Shown here in pieces: positions 31,915 to 40,367 of a stretch of 63,608 nt of DNA. Under the pieces are notes generated by a model, which was not told the origin of the DNA, made no database searches, and saw only the letters and a program-made list of their open reading frames with translations. The translations under genes were made by a program, and so were the position numbers. The first letter of the stretch is position 1, and each line of letters begins with the position of its first letter. The DNA lies in assembly GCA_033549345.1 (NCBI GenBank), contig JAWSUT010000017.1, positions 1-63,608 on the forward strand. The letters run 5' to 3'. The stretch is from JAWSUT01 sp033549345 (GTDB lineage: Bacteria > Bacillota > Dethiobacteria > Dethiobacterales > Dethiobacteraceae).

Positions 31915-32982
31915 TCAGATGGTTCCTTTGCGCCGGAGAAGCAGGCACAAATGATACAGTCCAAAAGACGCGGCGCCGCCGGTACGCAGCAGGTGCTGCG
32001 TTATTTTTTTACGACCGGACTGACCTGCCTTGGGATCGGAAAGATAAAGAGCAAGCAGCCCGTGGATCACTGTTTTGTGAAATGCGGGACGCGGCAGACT
32101 GCCCGCACTCCGGTATGCCTCCCTGAGAAACCGGCTCAGCCCCTCTTCGGTCTTTTGTTCTGAAGGATAATATGCCACGAAGTTCAGGTCGCCGTGAATG
32201 CTGTCTTCATCCAGGTCGATAAAATAATCAAGTAAAATATGTATACCGCAAATCCATGGAAAATAACAGGCTACCAGCCGGTCAGCCGCCAACGGATCGA
32301 CTTTGCCTTCCGCGGCTGCGGCGGCCAATGCGAACATGGCCAACGTGGAACCGGTAGCCGCAGCAAATTCCCACCACATTGTGCCCGGAGCCAGGTCGCT
32401 GTGCCGTCTGTGCCAACGCAGCAGAGTCTCTTCCCGACGGGAACGGGTCATGTGTTTATATACCTGCAAATCGGAATAGAGGCCAACCAGATGGACAAGT
32501 TCACCCCGGATTCCTTCATATCCCGGAAAAGACATAACTGTTTCCCGGCTGGTTTGGACAAGGCCCTCCAAATAACCGCCGTCATCCCGCAGAGGATAGT
32601 CACGATACCAGTCGCCTGAAGGTGCCTCTGCGCCCACTGCCGCAAGCATGGCGCCGTGCAGTGTGCGAAAACCGGTTTCACAGGCACCGTCAACCCGGTC
32701 GCAGAGATTGTCCAGATAATCGCTGATTGTCTGCAGGGCGACAATAAAACGGACAAGACTACGGCTCTTACCTGTGGAGTACAGAGCGAAAAAACTGCCT
32801 CCCTGGCAGTGAAACCGTTTATGTTCAATGCTTGCCAGAGCCTGGTGCCGCAGTGTTTCATCGGGGATGGCAGCCGCTTCTTTGCGCCAGTGATTCAGTT
32901 CCTCCCCCACTAGCGGCAGAATCCGGTAAACATAAGGCAAAATCAATGCCCGGTCTCTTGTGCTTTCTGTGACAGTGGTCAT
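31915..32982 (-). CDS. ytpB: YtpB-like tetraprenyl-beta-curcumene (sesquarterpene) synthase
   Basis: The 355-residue protein matches DUF2600/YtpB: HKRFHCQGGSFFALY, the motif QTISDYLDNLCDR with a modified aspartate-rich site, and YFIDLDEDSIHGDLNFVAYY. YtpB in Bacillus converts heptaprenyl diphosphate to tetraprenyl-beta-curcumene. I chose ATG 32982, preceded by AGAGGTG; a longer start at 33021 lacks a site. Its substrate may come from the converging polyprenyl synthase gene. Confidence 0.88.
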   Translation of the reverse strand: MTTVTESTRDRALILPYVYRILPLVGEELNHWRKEAAAIPDETLRHQALASIEHKRFHCQGGSFFALYSTGKSRSLVRFIVALQTISDYLDNLCDRVDGACETGFRTLHGAMLAAVGAEAPSGDWYRDYPLRDDGGYLEGLVQTSRETVMSFPGYEGIRGELVHLVGLYSDLQVYKHMTRSRREETLLRWHRRHSDLAPGTMWWEFAAATGSTLAMFALAAAAAEGKVDPLAADRLVACYFPWICGIHILLDYFIDLDEDSIHGDLNFVAYYPSEQKTEEGLSRFLREAYRSAGSLPRPAFHKTVIHGLLALYLSDPKAGQSGRKKITQHLLRTGGAASFGLYHLCLLLRRKGTI

Positions 32983-33159
32983 GTTTACACCTCTAGACGT
33001 TAAAGTATTACATGTCCGCAACCGGAATATGTATCAGTTATTATTCCTTAATAACATTAATTTTAGCCGGATTTCGCGGCACCGTCAGCAATATAGGCTG
33101 CACTGACAGGCAGGTTTTTTGTCACAGAAGGGCGAACAATACGTGTAGGAGGGTCAAAC

Positions 33160-33849
33160 ATGGATAAACTTCAATTCGACTTTACTGCGATTGCGGAATC
33201 GGTGGCAGAAAAACCGGAAGATATGGAAACGTACGCTCGGCAGCAGATGGACCAGATGTGTAAACTGCTCCATGAAATGCCCACCTACACCTGTCCGGCA
33301 TCCTGCAACCGCTGCTGCCACGGTTCTATACTGATGTCCTATCTCGAATATCTCAACATGATCACGGCCATCCGCAAGCGCGGCGGCATCCGGGAACTAA
33401 AAGAGCTTTTTGCTGCACGCCTTGGCACCCTTGAAGAAGAAGGAAAGCTGCTCTGCCCGTTCGTCCGCGACGACAAAGGAGCTGAGCACTGCGCCGTCTA
33501 TGCAGACCGCCCTCTGATCTGTCGCGTCTTTGGCACCACAGCTTCTCCCTGTGATGAAGAAATCAATCATCCTCATTTCCCCGAAGCCCGTTTTTTCCGG
33601 GCGTATAACGCACTCTATTATCTCGAAGACGGCAGTTTTATCGGCGTGCCCCTTACAGATGAGCTTGCCCTGTACGAAGCTCCTTTTGATATCTGGGCCA
33701 TCGCAGACAGCGGCCGGACAGACGAACTGCTGGCGCTGTTTGCAGAACACGGCAGCATGCGGGCCGTCATCTGTGATGTGCCGCAAAACCGTTTCTTTAT
33801 TATCCTGCCGGGTGGCGGGAGGCAATACCTGGAATCCATTGAAAGCTAG
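33160..33849 (+). CDS. YkgJ family cysteine cluster protein
   Basis: The 229-residue protein has the YkgJ cysteine pattern CPASCNRCCHG near 45, then CPFVRDDKGAEHCAVYADRPLICRVFG. Members bind zinc or an Fe-S cluster; the exact function is unknown. ATG 33160 lies behind GGAGGG. The stop codon touches the left end of the inverted repeat element at 33849. It is monocistronic. Confidence 0.85.
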   Translation: MDKLQFDFTAIAESVAEKPEDMETYARQQMDQMCKLLHEMPTYTCPASCNRCCHGSILMSYLEYLNMITAIRKRGGIRELKELFAARLGTLEEEGKLLCPFVRDDKGAEHCAVYADRPLICRVFGTTASPCDEEINHPHFPEARFFRAYNALYYLEDGSFIGVPLTDELALYEAPFDIWAIADSGRTDELLALFAEHGSMRAVICDVPQNRFFIILPGGGRQYLESIES

Positions 33850-33953
33850 GGACAAGGGGACAGGTTACTTGTCCCACATTACCCAATATTATCTTTTACC
33901 TTAATACCACATGATGCTGCTATTTTGGGACAAATAACCTGTCCCCTTGTCCC
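33849..33953. repeat. MITE-like element with 27-bp near-perfect inverted repeats
   Basis: The left arm (33849-33875) and right arm (33927-33953) are complementary at 26 of 27 positions by eye. Each arm itself begins GGGACAA and ends TTGTCCC. The middle of about 51 bases is A+T-rich and does not code. The element begins in the stop codon of ykgJ. The inner core GGGGACAGGTT also occurs at 26826-26863. No target duplication is evident. Confidence 0.6.
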
Positions 33954-33959
33954 ATAACA

Positions 33960-33989
33960 AAAACCGGACGCGTTTGCGTCCGGTTTTTT
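33960..33989. terminator. Bidirectional intrinsic terminator
   Basis: ACCGGACGC / GCGTCCGGT with a 4-base loop is followed by T6 and preceded by an A run. It serves the converging ykgJ and ferredoxin-like genes. Confidence 0.8.
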
Positions 33990-33990
33990 A

Positions 33991-34731
33991 TTATGCCGAA
34001 AGTTTTTGTGGTTCGTTAACAGAACCGTCCATGGAAATCTTGACGGTATGCACAGGGACATTGCTGCCGCTGCGTTTCACAGCTTCACGGACAATACCGA
34101 TTAAGCCGCTGCAGCAGGGTACTTCCATGTGGGCAACCGTTATACTTTTCAGGTCATTTTTACGAATAATTTCCGTCAGTTTTTCCACATAAGACATCGT
34201 TTCATCAAGCTTGGGACAGCCAATGGCAACAGCACGGCCCTGCAGCAGGGTTTGGTGGAAGCCGGCATAGGCAAAGGGAACACAGTCGGCTGCAACCAGC
34301 AGGTCGGCGTTTTTAAAGTATGAGGCAGTGGGGTTAAGCAGTTTGAGCTGGACAGGCCACTGTCTCAGTTCCGAAGAAACACCGTCCTGGGCGGAAACCG
34401 GTTTCGCTTCCTTTTGGACCGGCAGCACACGGGCCATGGTGCCGGGGCAGCCGCAGCCCAGAGGGTGTGTTTCGGGCTCTTCCTGGGCTTTTTGCGCCTG
34501 AAGGTGCTCGTGGACAGCTTCTTCGTCAAACGGGTCAGCATCCCGCACCTCAACAATCAGCGCGTCCTGCGGGCAGTCGCCCAGGCAGGCGCCCAGACCG
34601 TCACAGAGTTTGTCTTCAATAAGCTTTGCTTTACCGTTTACAATCTGCAGTGCGCCCTCCGCACAGGAGGGGATACACAGGCCGCAGCCGTTGCACTTAT
34701 CTTCATCAATCCGGATAATGTTTCTTTTCAT
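33991..34731 (-). CDS. Iron-sulfur protein with two N-terminal 4Fe-4S clusters
   Basis: Residues 1-65 form a bacterial ferredoxin domain with CNGCGLCIPSC and a variant second cluster CDGLGACLGDC. A linker has the motif CGCPG. The C-terminal domain (130-230) contains the LVAADCVPFAYA, AIGCPKLD and VPCCSGLIG cysteine blocks. This domain order is known from an anaerobe family of unknown function. A redox carrier or sensor role is likely. ATG 34731 follows GGAGG. It is monocistronic and cytoplasmic. Confidence 0.8.
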   Translation of the reverse strand: MKRNIIRIDEDKCNGCGLCIPSCAEGALQIVNGKAKLIEDKLCDGLGACLGDCPQDALIVEVRDADPFDEEAVHEHLQAQKAQEEPETHPLGCGCPGTMARVLPVQKEAKPVSAQDGVSSELRQWPVQLKLLNPTASYFKNADLLVAADCVPFAYAGFHQTLLQGRAVAIGCPKLDETMSYVEKLTEIIRKNDLKSITVAHMEVPCCSGLIGIVREAVKRSGSNVPVHTVKISMDGSVNEPQKLSA

Positions 34732-34914
34732 ATCTATTTCCTCCTCATAACTGTCTGTTTGTTATCCACAGTATAGCATCCACCGCCTGTCCGGGGATGT
34801 GATATAAATCAAACATATAGAATTTTTTTCATTTTTCTTTATACGACAGCAGGACTCCTGCATCGACAAAAGAATCTATACAATGTAAATACGCTTCACA
34901 TTTGAGGTGGTTAA

Positions 34915-35769
34915 ATGAACGTCGGTATTATTGGCGGCGGACAGGGCGGCTTGGCGGTTCTGAGCCTGCTGATGACAATCGGGGATATGCGGGTCAGGTG
35001 GGTGGCCGATGTACAAAGCGATGCACCGGCTCTGGCAAAGGCAAGGGAACTGGGCATCGCTGCCATCAACGATTTTGTACCGAAACTAAAAGACCCGCAG
35101 CTGGACATGGTCATCGAAGTTACCGGTGTGGATAAAGTCCGCCAACTGGTCCGTGAGAATATGAAAGAGGATTTAACGGTGATGGACGCCGGCGCCGCCA
35201 GGCTGTTAATTACAATTGTGGAAAGCCGGGAAACATTGTTTAAAAAAATTTATGCCAATGCCGAAGAACTGGCGCGCTATATTGAGCAATTAAATGAGTC
35301 GGCCGACCAGATCCGTACCAGCATGGAGCAGTTGGCGGGTGAGGCGGAAAAGCTGGCCAACTACGGTGAAACATTGGCCGGCACATCAGAGACAGCTACA
35401 ACAGAAGCGGAAAAAACACAGGATATTCTGAAGATTATTGAAGATATTGCCAAGCAGACAAATATTATCGGTTTAAACGCCGCCATCGAAGCAGCCCGTG
35501 TCGGCAAAGCCGGGCAGGGATTTTCCGTCGTGGCAACAGAAATTCGCAAACTGGCGGAAAACACCAGCGTCTCCACCAAGAAAATCGGCAGCATTACCAC
35601 AACGGTAAAAGAATCTATGCAGTCAATCAACGGCGGCATCAGAGAAGCGGGGCTAATTGCCCAGAGCCAGGCGGCCGCCACGGAGGAAGTGTTGGCTGCC
35701 CTGGAAACGCTGGCCGAAGTATCTCAGAGATTAAACAGGCTTTCCGACGAACTTTTGAAACTACAGTAA
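34915..35769 (+). CDS. Soluble chemoreceptor with N-terminal Rossmann-like sensor domain
   Basis: The 284-residue protein has no membrane helix. Residues 1-100 look like a Rossmann nucleotide-binding domain with the GIIGGGQGG loop, the VADV strand end and MVIEVTG, as in NAD-dependent dehydrogenases. Residues from about 115 are a chemoreceptor signalling domain with the conserved tip (IAKQTNIIGLNAAIEAARVG, then GFSVVATEIRKLAE). It would sense a nucleotide cofactor or metabolite and signal to CheA/CheW. No che gene is in the window. ATG 34915 follows TTGAGGTGG. It ends at a strong terminator. Confidence 0.88.
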   Translation: MNVGIIGGGQGGLAVLSLLMTIGDMRVRWVADVQSDAPALAKARELGIAAINDFVPKLKDPQLDMVIEVTGVDKVRQLVRENMKEDLTVMDAGAARLLITIVESRETLFKKIYANAEELARYIEQLNESADQIRTSMEQLAGEAEKLANYGETLAGTSETATTEAEKTQDILKIIEDIAKQTNIIGLNAAIEAARVGKAGQGFSVVATEIRKLAENTSVSTKKIGSITTTVKESMQSINGGIREAGLIAQSQAAATEEVLAALETLAEVSQRLNRLSDELLKLQ

Positions 35770-35774
35770 AACAA

Positions 35775-35810
35775 ACGAGGCGCGGGAATCACCCCGGCGC
35801 CTCGTTTTTG
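35775..35810. terminator. Bidirectional intrinsic terminator
   Basis: GAGGCGC...GGCGCCTC pairs across a short loop, followed by T5 on the plus strand and a T-rich stretch on the other. It separates the chemoreceptor and rubrerythrin genes. Confidence 0.75.
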
Positions 35811-35811
35811 T

Positions 35812-36330
35812 TTAGCGGTACACATTTGAGATTTTTAAATGCTCTGATTCAATATCGGCCAGTGCTCTAAATACTTCGCGCACTCTTTTTTCGGTTGCCC
35901 GGTCGGCAAACTGCAGGTAAAGCCGGATAGCACGCTGTTCCCGTGCGTGAGCATCCGCCAGGTTCTGTGCATCATCATTGCCCGCACAGTCTTCTGAAGG
36001 AATCTCCTTTTCCGGAACACCGGCCATTTCAGCCAAAAGCTCGGCATGCTCTTCCTCCTGCTTGCGCAGTCTTTTAAAAAGTGCTTCAGTCACCTGTGTC
36101 TGTGCGTTTTTCTGGGCACATTTATAAAAGGCGGCATTGCCCACTTCCAGGTCGATGGCTGTCATCACATCCTCAAAACTCTGCTCCGACATCTCCACCT
36201 TACCTGTCTTCTCCCATTCTGCAGCACCCATCATCCAACGTGCGTGCGCTCCGCAATAGGGGCAGCGGTCAGGGGTTGTGCTGCCCAGATACGTTTCACC
36301 GCAAATCTGACAGCGATACGGATTTAACAT
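35812..36330 (-). CDS. Rubrerythrin-like protein (N-terminal rubredoxin-type domain, ferritin-like)
   Basis: The 172-residue protein begins YRCQICGETY...RCPYCG, a rubredoxin-type Fe/Zn site (residues 5-27), followed by a four-helix ferritin-like domain with diiron-site glutamates in EVGNAAFYK, EEEHAELL and DIESEHLK. Reverse order from classical rubrerythrin. The role would be peroxide removal in the cytoplasm. I chose ATG 36330 (GGAGGTGG before it). Confidence 0.9.
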   Translation of the reverse strand: MLNPYRCQICGETYLGSTTPDRCPYCGAHARWMMGAAEWEKTGKVEMSEQSFEDVMTAIDLEVGNAAFYKCAQKNAQTQVTEALFKRLRKQEEEHAELLAEMAGVPEKEIPSEDCAGNDDAQNLADAHAREQRAIRLYLQFADRATEKRVREVFRALADIESEHLKISNVYR

Positions 36331-36505
36331 GATTCCACCTCCTGTATTCTGCATTGTTTCATCACTTTGTAATTCTCGGTAACAAATCGTTTTCCTGCTC
36401 TGCTCTTTTACTGTTAATAAATTTGTAATATCGCCCTTTCCCTGTATATGCTTACCTGATTACAATAGAAGTACACACACCCATTCGGCAAGGCATCAGA
36501 TATTC

Positions 36506-36554
36506 TTGCAGAAAAAAAGTTCATCCAGTATAATGTACGTAAATAAATTACGTA
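36506..36554 (+). promoter_or_regulatory. Promoter and operator of the RHH/PIN toxin-antitoxin operon
   Basis: TTGCAG (36506-36511), a 17-base spacer and TATAAT (36529-36534) form a sigma-A type promoter. A perfect dyad TACGTAA-ATAAA-TTACGTA lies at 36536-36554, just past the -10 box. A ribbon-helix-helix antitoxin usually binds such repeats to repress its own operon. Confidence 0.75.
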
Positions 36555-36566
36555 AGGTGATGGTGT

Positions 36567-36818
36567 ATGGCTAAGGAAAAACTCGAAGCACGGCTGGAAA
36601 TCAGACTGACACCCGGGCAATTAGATAAATTAAAATCAGAAGCAGAAGAAACCGGCAGTTCTGTGGGAGAGCTGGTAAGAGAAGCCATTGATCAACGTTA
36701 CCAGGTGTCAAAAGAGGAAAAACTGGCAGCAGTCAGAGAAATTGCTTCGCTTAATGCTCCTGTCTCAGACTGGGAAACGATGAAAAAAGAAATTGAATCC
36801 AGGCATAGAAAACCGTGA
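36567..36818 (+). CDS. Ribbon-helix-helix antitoxin
   Basis: The 83-residue protein has an N-terminal beta strand (LEARLEIRLT), then helices DKLKSEAEETGSSVGELVREAI, the RHH/CopG pattern. The C-terminal half (ASLNAPVSDWETMKKEI) is the likely toxin-binding tail. Its stop overlaps the GTG of the PIN-domain gene, a usual toxin-antitoxin arrangement. Operator and promoter are just upstream. Confidence 0.88.
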   Translation: MAKEKLEARLEIRLTPGQLDKLKSEAEETGSSVGELVREAIDQRYQVSKEEKLAAVREIASLNAPVSDWETMKKEIESRHRKP

Positions 36819-37225
36819 AAGTATTTCTGGATACAAATATCCCGATGTATGCTGCCGGGAAGGAACACCCACTAAAAAGCAGTTGCCTCGAAATCTTAGA
36901 ATCTGTGGCGGAAGGAAAATTAACGGCCTGCACTGACAGTGAGGTCTTTCAGGAGATATTATACAGGTTTTTTCATATCAAACAGCCTGCTCTCGGATAT
37001 CGGGTGTTTGATTTGTTCGCAATGGTTATGCATGGCTCGGTATACCCTGTGTCCTATGGTGATGTCAGCCTTGCCCGCCAGTTTAGCGAATCCGGAAATT
37101 ATCCCGGCCTTTCACCACGAGACCTAATCCACCTAGCAGTGATGCTGAATAACAATATACGGCACATTATCACAGCCGATCGGAGTTTTGAACATATTCA
37201 GGGAATACGTGTCATCCGACCCTAA
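36815..37225 (+). CDS. PIN-domain ribonuclease toxin (VapC-like)
   Basis: The 136-residue protein starts at GTG 36815 and has the PIN acidic residues: VFLDTNIPMYA (Asp6), a glutamate in SEVFQEILYR, and the C-terminal SPRDLIHLAVM and ITADRSFE aspartates. VapC toxins cleave tRNA or rRNA with Mg2+. It overlaps the antitoxin by four bases and ends before a terminator. Confidence 0.88.
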   Translation: MKVFLDTNIPMYAAGKEHPLKSSCLEILESVAEGKLTACTDSEVFQEILYRFFHIKQPALGYRVFDLFAMVMHGSVYPVSYGDVSLARQFSESGNYPGLSPRDLIHLAVMLNNNIRHIITADRSFEHIQGIRVIRP

Positions 37226-37246
37226 AGACGCTACATATACCTATAA

Positions 37247-37283
37247 TAAAGCACCTGCAGTGAGATAACTGCAGGTGCTTTTT
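37247..37283. terminator. Bidirectional intrinsic terminator
   Basis: AAAGCACCTGCAG and CTGCAGGTGCTTT form a 13-bp stem with an 8-base loop, followed by T5. It serves the toxin operon and the converging aconitase gene. Confidence 0.8.
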
Positions 37284-37284
37284 A

Positions 37285-39213
37285 TCAGGCGTTTTGTTTT
37301 TTGGTGTGATTTAAGAGGCCGCCGTCGAGTATAATGGCCGTCTGGCGGCTTGTCAGTCCGTGGATGGCTTTGATTTCTTTTCCGTTGGCCCGGTTGACGA
37401 CAGTCACTTCTTCTCCCTGCAGCAATTGCTGGCGGGTTGTGCTGATTTCCAGAATGTCCTCCTGGTCAATCAGCTCATAATCATCTTCCGAGGCAAACGT
37501 CAGCGGCAGGATACCGAAGTTAACAAGATTGGCTCTGTGGATTCTGGCAAATGACTTGGCCAGAACGGCACGGACACCAAGATACATCGGTGCCAAAGCA
37601 GCATGTTCGCGGCTTGAACCCTGTCCGTAGTTATGGCCGCCAACCACAATGCCGTCTTTAGCTTTTTTGGCTCTTGCCGCAAACTCCGGGTCAACGGCGG
37701 AAAACACATATTCACTGATGGCGGGGATATTGGAGCGCAGAGGCAAAATCTTTCCCCCTGCGGGCATAATATGGTCGGTTGTAATATTATCTTCCACCTT
37801 GAGGAGGACCTTAAGGGACAGTTTTTCCGGCAGCTCTCTGTTGACCGGCAGGGACTTGATATTGGGCCCGCGCACAACCTCAATCTCAGCGGGGTTGTCT
37901 GCCGGCGGAATAATTAAACCGTCGTCAATCAGGAACTTTTCCGGAAGTTCCACCGGTGTGTATTCACCGAGAGAACGCGGGTCTGTCAGTTTGCCGGTGA
38001 TGGCGGCTGCGGCAGCCACTTCAGGGCTTGCCAGATAGACACCGGCATCCGCCGTCCCGGAACGGCCGGGGAAATTGCGGTTAAAAGTACGGACAGAGAC
38101 GGCGCCTGATGGCGGCGACTGCCCCATGCCAATACACGGGCCGCACGTGGCTTCAAGGATTCTTGCGCCCGAGGCAATTAGATCAGCAAGGGCACCGTTT
38201 CTGGCCAGCATTTCAAAAACCTGGCGTGAACCGGGGGAAATAACCAGGCTCACATTGTCATGGACCTTACGCCCGCGCAGGATATTGGCCACCTGCATTA
38301 AATCCGCATAGGATGAGTTGGTGCAGCTGCCGATAGCGACCTGATCCACTTTGATTTCCTGCAGCTCACTGACCTTTTTAATGGCATCCGGACTGTGCGG
38401 GCAGGCGGTCATGGGCTCCAGTTCATTTAGGTCAATGGTAATCTCCTCATCATACTCTGCATCCGGGTCCGGCAACAGTTCCCTCCACTGGTCTTCTCTG
38501 TCCTGTGCGGCCAGGAAAACGCGTGTAATGTCGTCACTGGGGAAAACCGATGTAGTGGCACCCAGTTCAGCTCCCATGTTGGTGATGGTGGCGCGCTCAG
38601 GTACCGACAGGCTGGCCACACCCGGCCCTGCATATTCAATCACTTTGCCCACGCCGCCTTTCACACTCAAACGGCGCAGTACCTCGAGAATGACATCCTT
38701 GGCAGACACCCAGGGCTGCAGAGTCCCCAACAATTCTATTTTAATCACTTCAGGCATTGTCAGATAAAACGGGCCGCCACCCATGGCAACCGCCACATCA
38801 AGCCCCCCTGCACCGATGGCCAGCATACCAATCCCGCCGCCGGTGGGCGTATGGCTGTCAGAGCCTAACAGTGTTTTCCCGGGAACACCAAAGCGCTCCA
38901 GATGGACCTGGTGGCAAATCCCGTTGCCGGGGCGTGAAAAATATATTCCGTACTTCGCCGCCACAGTCTGTAGAAAGCGGTGGTCATCCGCATTCTCAAA
39001 CCCTGACTGCAGCGTGTTGTGGTCAATATAGGACACGGAAAGCTCCGTGCGCACACGCGGGACACCCATAGCCTCAAACTGCAGGTAAGCCATGGTGCCT
39101 GTAGCGTCCTGTGTCAGCGTCTGGTCAATTTGGATCGCAATTTCGCTTCCCGCATCCATTTGGCCGGAAACCAGGTGCGCTGCGATAATTTTTTTGGTTA
39201 TATTTTCTCTCAT
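37285..39213 (-). CDS. acn: Aconitate hydratase
   Basis: The 642-residue enzyme shows the 4Fe-4S cysteines: GSCTNSSYAD and CGPCIGMGQSP, with the block LGSDSHTPTGGGIG and the C-terminal GGHNYGQGSSREHAAL swivel-domain motif. It converts citrate to isocitrate. I chose ATG 39213 because GGGAGGAG precedes it; the longer frame to 39360 has no site. It could serve a partial TCA pathway with the 2-oxoacid oxidoreductase and pyruvate carboxylase genes in this window. Confidence 0.95.
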   Translation of the reverse strand: MRENITKKIIAAHLVSGQMDAGSEIAIQIDQTLTQDATGTMAYLQFEAMGVPRVRTELSVSYIDHNTLQSGFENADDHRFLQTVAAKYGIYFSRPGNGICHQVHLERFGVPGKTLLGSDSHTPTGGGIGMLAIGAGGLDVAVAMGGGPFYLTMPEVIKIELLGTLQPWVSAKDVILEVLRRLSVKGGVGKVIEYAGPGVASLSVPERATITNMGAELGATTSVFPSDDITRVFLAAQDREDQWRELLPDPDAEYDEEITIDLNELEPMTACPHSPDAIKKVSELQEIKVDQVAIGSCTNSSYADLMQVANILRGRKVHDNVSLVISPGSRQVFEMLARNGALADLIASGARILEATCGPCIGMGQSPPSGAVSVRTFNRNFPGRSGTADAGVYLASPEVAAAAAITGKLTDPRSLGEYTPVELPEKFLIDDGLIIPPADNPAEIEVVRGPNIKSLPVNRELPEKLSLKVLLKVEDNITTDHIMPAGGKILPLRSNIPAISEYVFSAVDPEFAARAKKAKDGIVVGGHNYGQGSSREHAALAPMYLGVRAVLAKSFARIHRANLVNFGILPLTFASEDDYELIDQEDILEISTTRQQLLQGEEVTVVNRANGKEIKAIHGLTSRQTAIILDGGLLNHTKKQNA

Positions 39214-39346
39214 AATGACTCCTCCCGTCTGGTCTACACTTGAATTTATCACAAAAACTCGTTTTCTGTCAACGAAGGCGGCCGGAAGGATTCCCGGCCC
39301 CCAAGCGCGAAACAATATACTGCCACTACAGGGAAAGTATGGTGAT

Positions 39347-40312
39347 ATGATGCCGGCCAATTTAACACCGCAGTATTACGCCGCGGAGGAAAAATACCGC
39401 AAGGCAGGTACGCCCGAAGACAAAATGGAAGCTCTGCAGGAAATGCTTTCTGTGATACCCAAGCATAAGGGAACAGAAAAACTGCAGGCCGACCTGAAGA
39501 AGCGTTTGGCACAAATGCGGGAGGAAAGCCAGCAGAAAAAAAAGCAAAAAGGCGGTTACAACCCGTTTCATGTGGAAAAACAGGGGGCCGGACAGATTGT
39601 GCTTGCCGGCTGCCCCAACACAGGGAAATCTGCTCTGGTGGCCGCGCTGACCCGGGCCAAAGTGAAAGTGGCCGACTTCCCGTTCACCACATCCCTCCCG
39701 GCTACAGGGATGATGCCGTATGAGGATGTCCTGGCGCAGCTTGTGGATACCCCGCCGTTTACACAGGAGCATGTCCCGCCGGGCCTGACAGGTACATTCC
39801 GCAACGGGGATGCCGTTTTAGTTGTCATTGACCTGGGCTCCGGCGACTGCCTGGAACAGTTGGAGACATCTCTCTTTATTCTGGAAGAGAGGGGCATTAT
39901 TGACTCCACAGGAGAAAACCCTGTCGCCCTCCCCTACCTGATTCTGGGCATGAAAGCGGATTTGCCCGATGCGGAGGTAAACCTGGAGATTTTGCATGAA
40001 CTGCATCCTAATCAAGAGATTTTGCCTGTTTCCATAGACAATAAGGAGCAGGATACACTAAGGAAACGTATTTATGACTTGCTTGACGTCATTCGCATTT
40101 ACGGCAAAGCGCCCGGGAAAAAAGCAGACATGGAAAAACCCTTTATCCTGAAATCAGGGTCCACCATACTGGACTTGGCATACCTGATTCACAGGGATTT
40201 TCCCGGCAAGCTGAAAAGTGCCCTGGTCTGGGGTTCTGTTCGCTTTGACGGTCAGGCCGTGCCCAAGGACTACATTCTCCACGACAAAGATATTGTGGAA
40301 CTGGTCATCTGA
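39347..40312 (+). CDS. TGS-domain GTPase (DRG/Obg-like)
   Basis: The protein starts at ATG 39347 (or 39350). After a coiled-coil N-terminus it has G1 LAGCPNTGKSALV, G2-like PFTTSLPATG, G3 VDTPP and a loosened G4 LGMKAD, followed by a C-terminal TGS domain (SGSTILDLAYLIHRDF...DKDIVELVI). It resembles developmentally regulated GTP-binding proteins; ribosome or RNA binding is likely. It is divergent from the aconitase gene and ends at a terminator. Confidence 0.85.
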   Translation: MMPANLTPQYYAAEEKYRKAGTPEDKMEALQEMLSVIPKHKGTEKLQADLKKRLAQMREESQQKKKQKGGYNPFHVEKQGAGQIVLAGCPNTGKSALVAALTRAKVKVADFPFTTSLPATGMMPYEDVLAQLVDTPPFTQEHVPPGLTGTFRNGDAVLVVIDLGSGDCLEQLETSLFILEERGIIDSTGENPVALPYLILGMKADLPDAEVNLEILHELHPNQEILPVSIDNKEQDTLRKRIYDLLDVIRIYGKAPGKKADMEKPFILKSGSTILDLAYLIHRDFPGKLKSALVWGSVRFDGQAVPKDYILHDKDIVELVI

Positions 40313-40316
40313 CATC

Positions 40317-40351
40317 AAAAGCCGCGCAGGCAAAACTGCGCGGCTTTTTTT
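40317..40351. terminator. Strong intrinsic terminator
   Basis: AAAGCCGCGCAG and CTGCGCGGCTTT form a 12-bp stem with a 6-base loop and T7, between the converging GTPase and ferritin-like genes. Confidence 0.85.
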
Positions 40352-40367
40352 CAAGTCTGTTCCGGAC

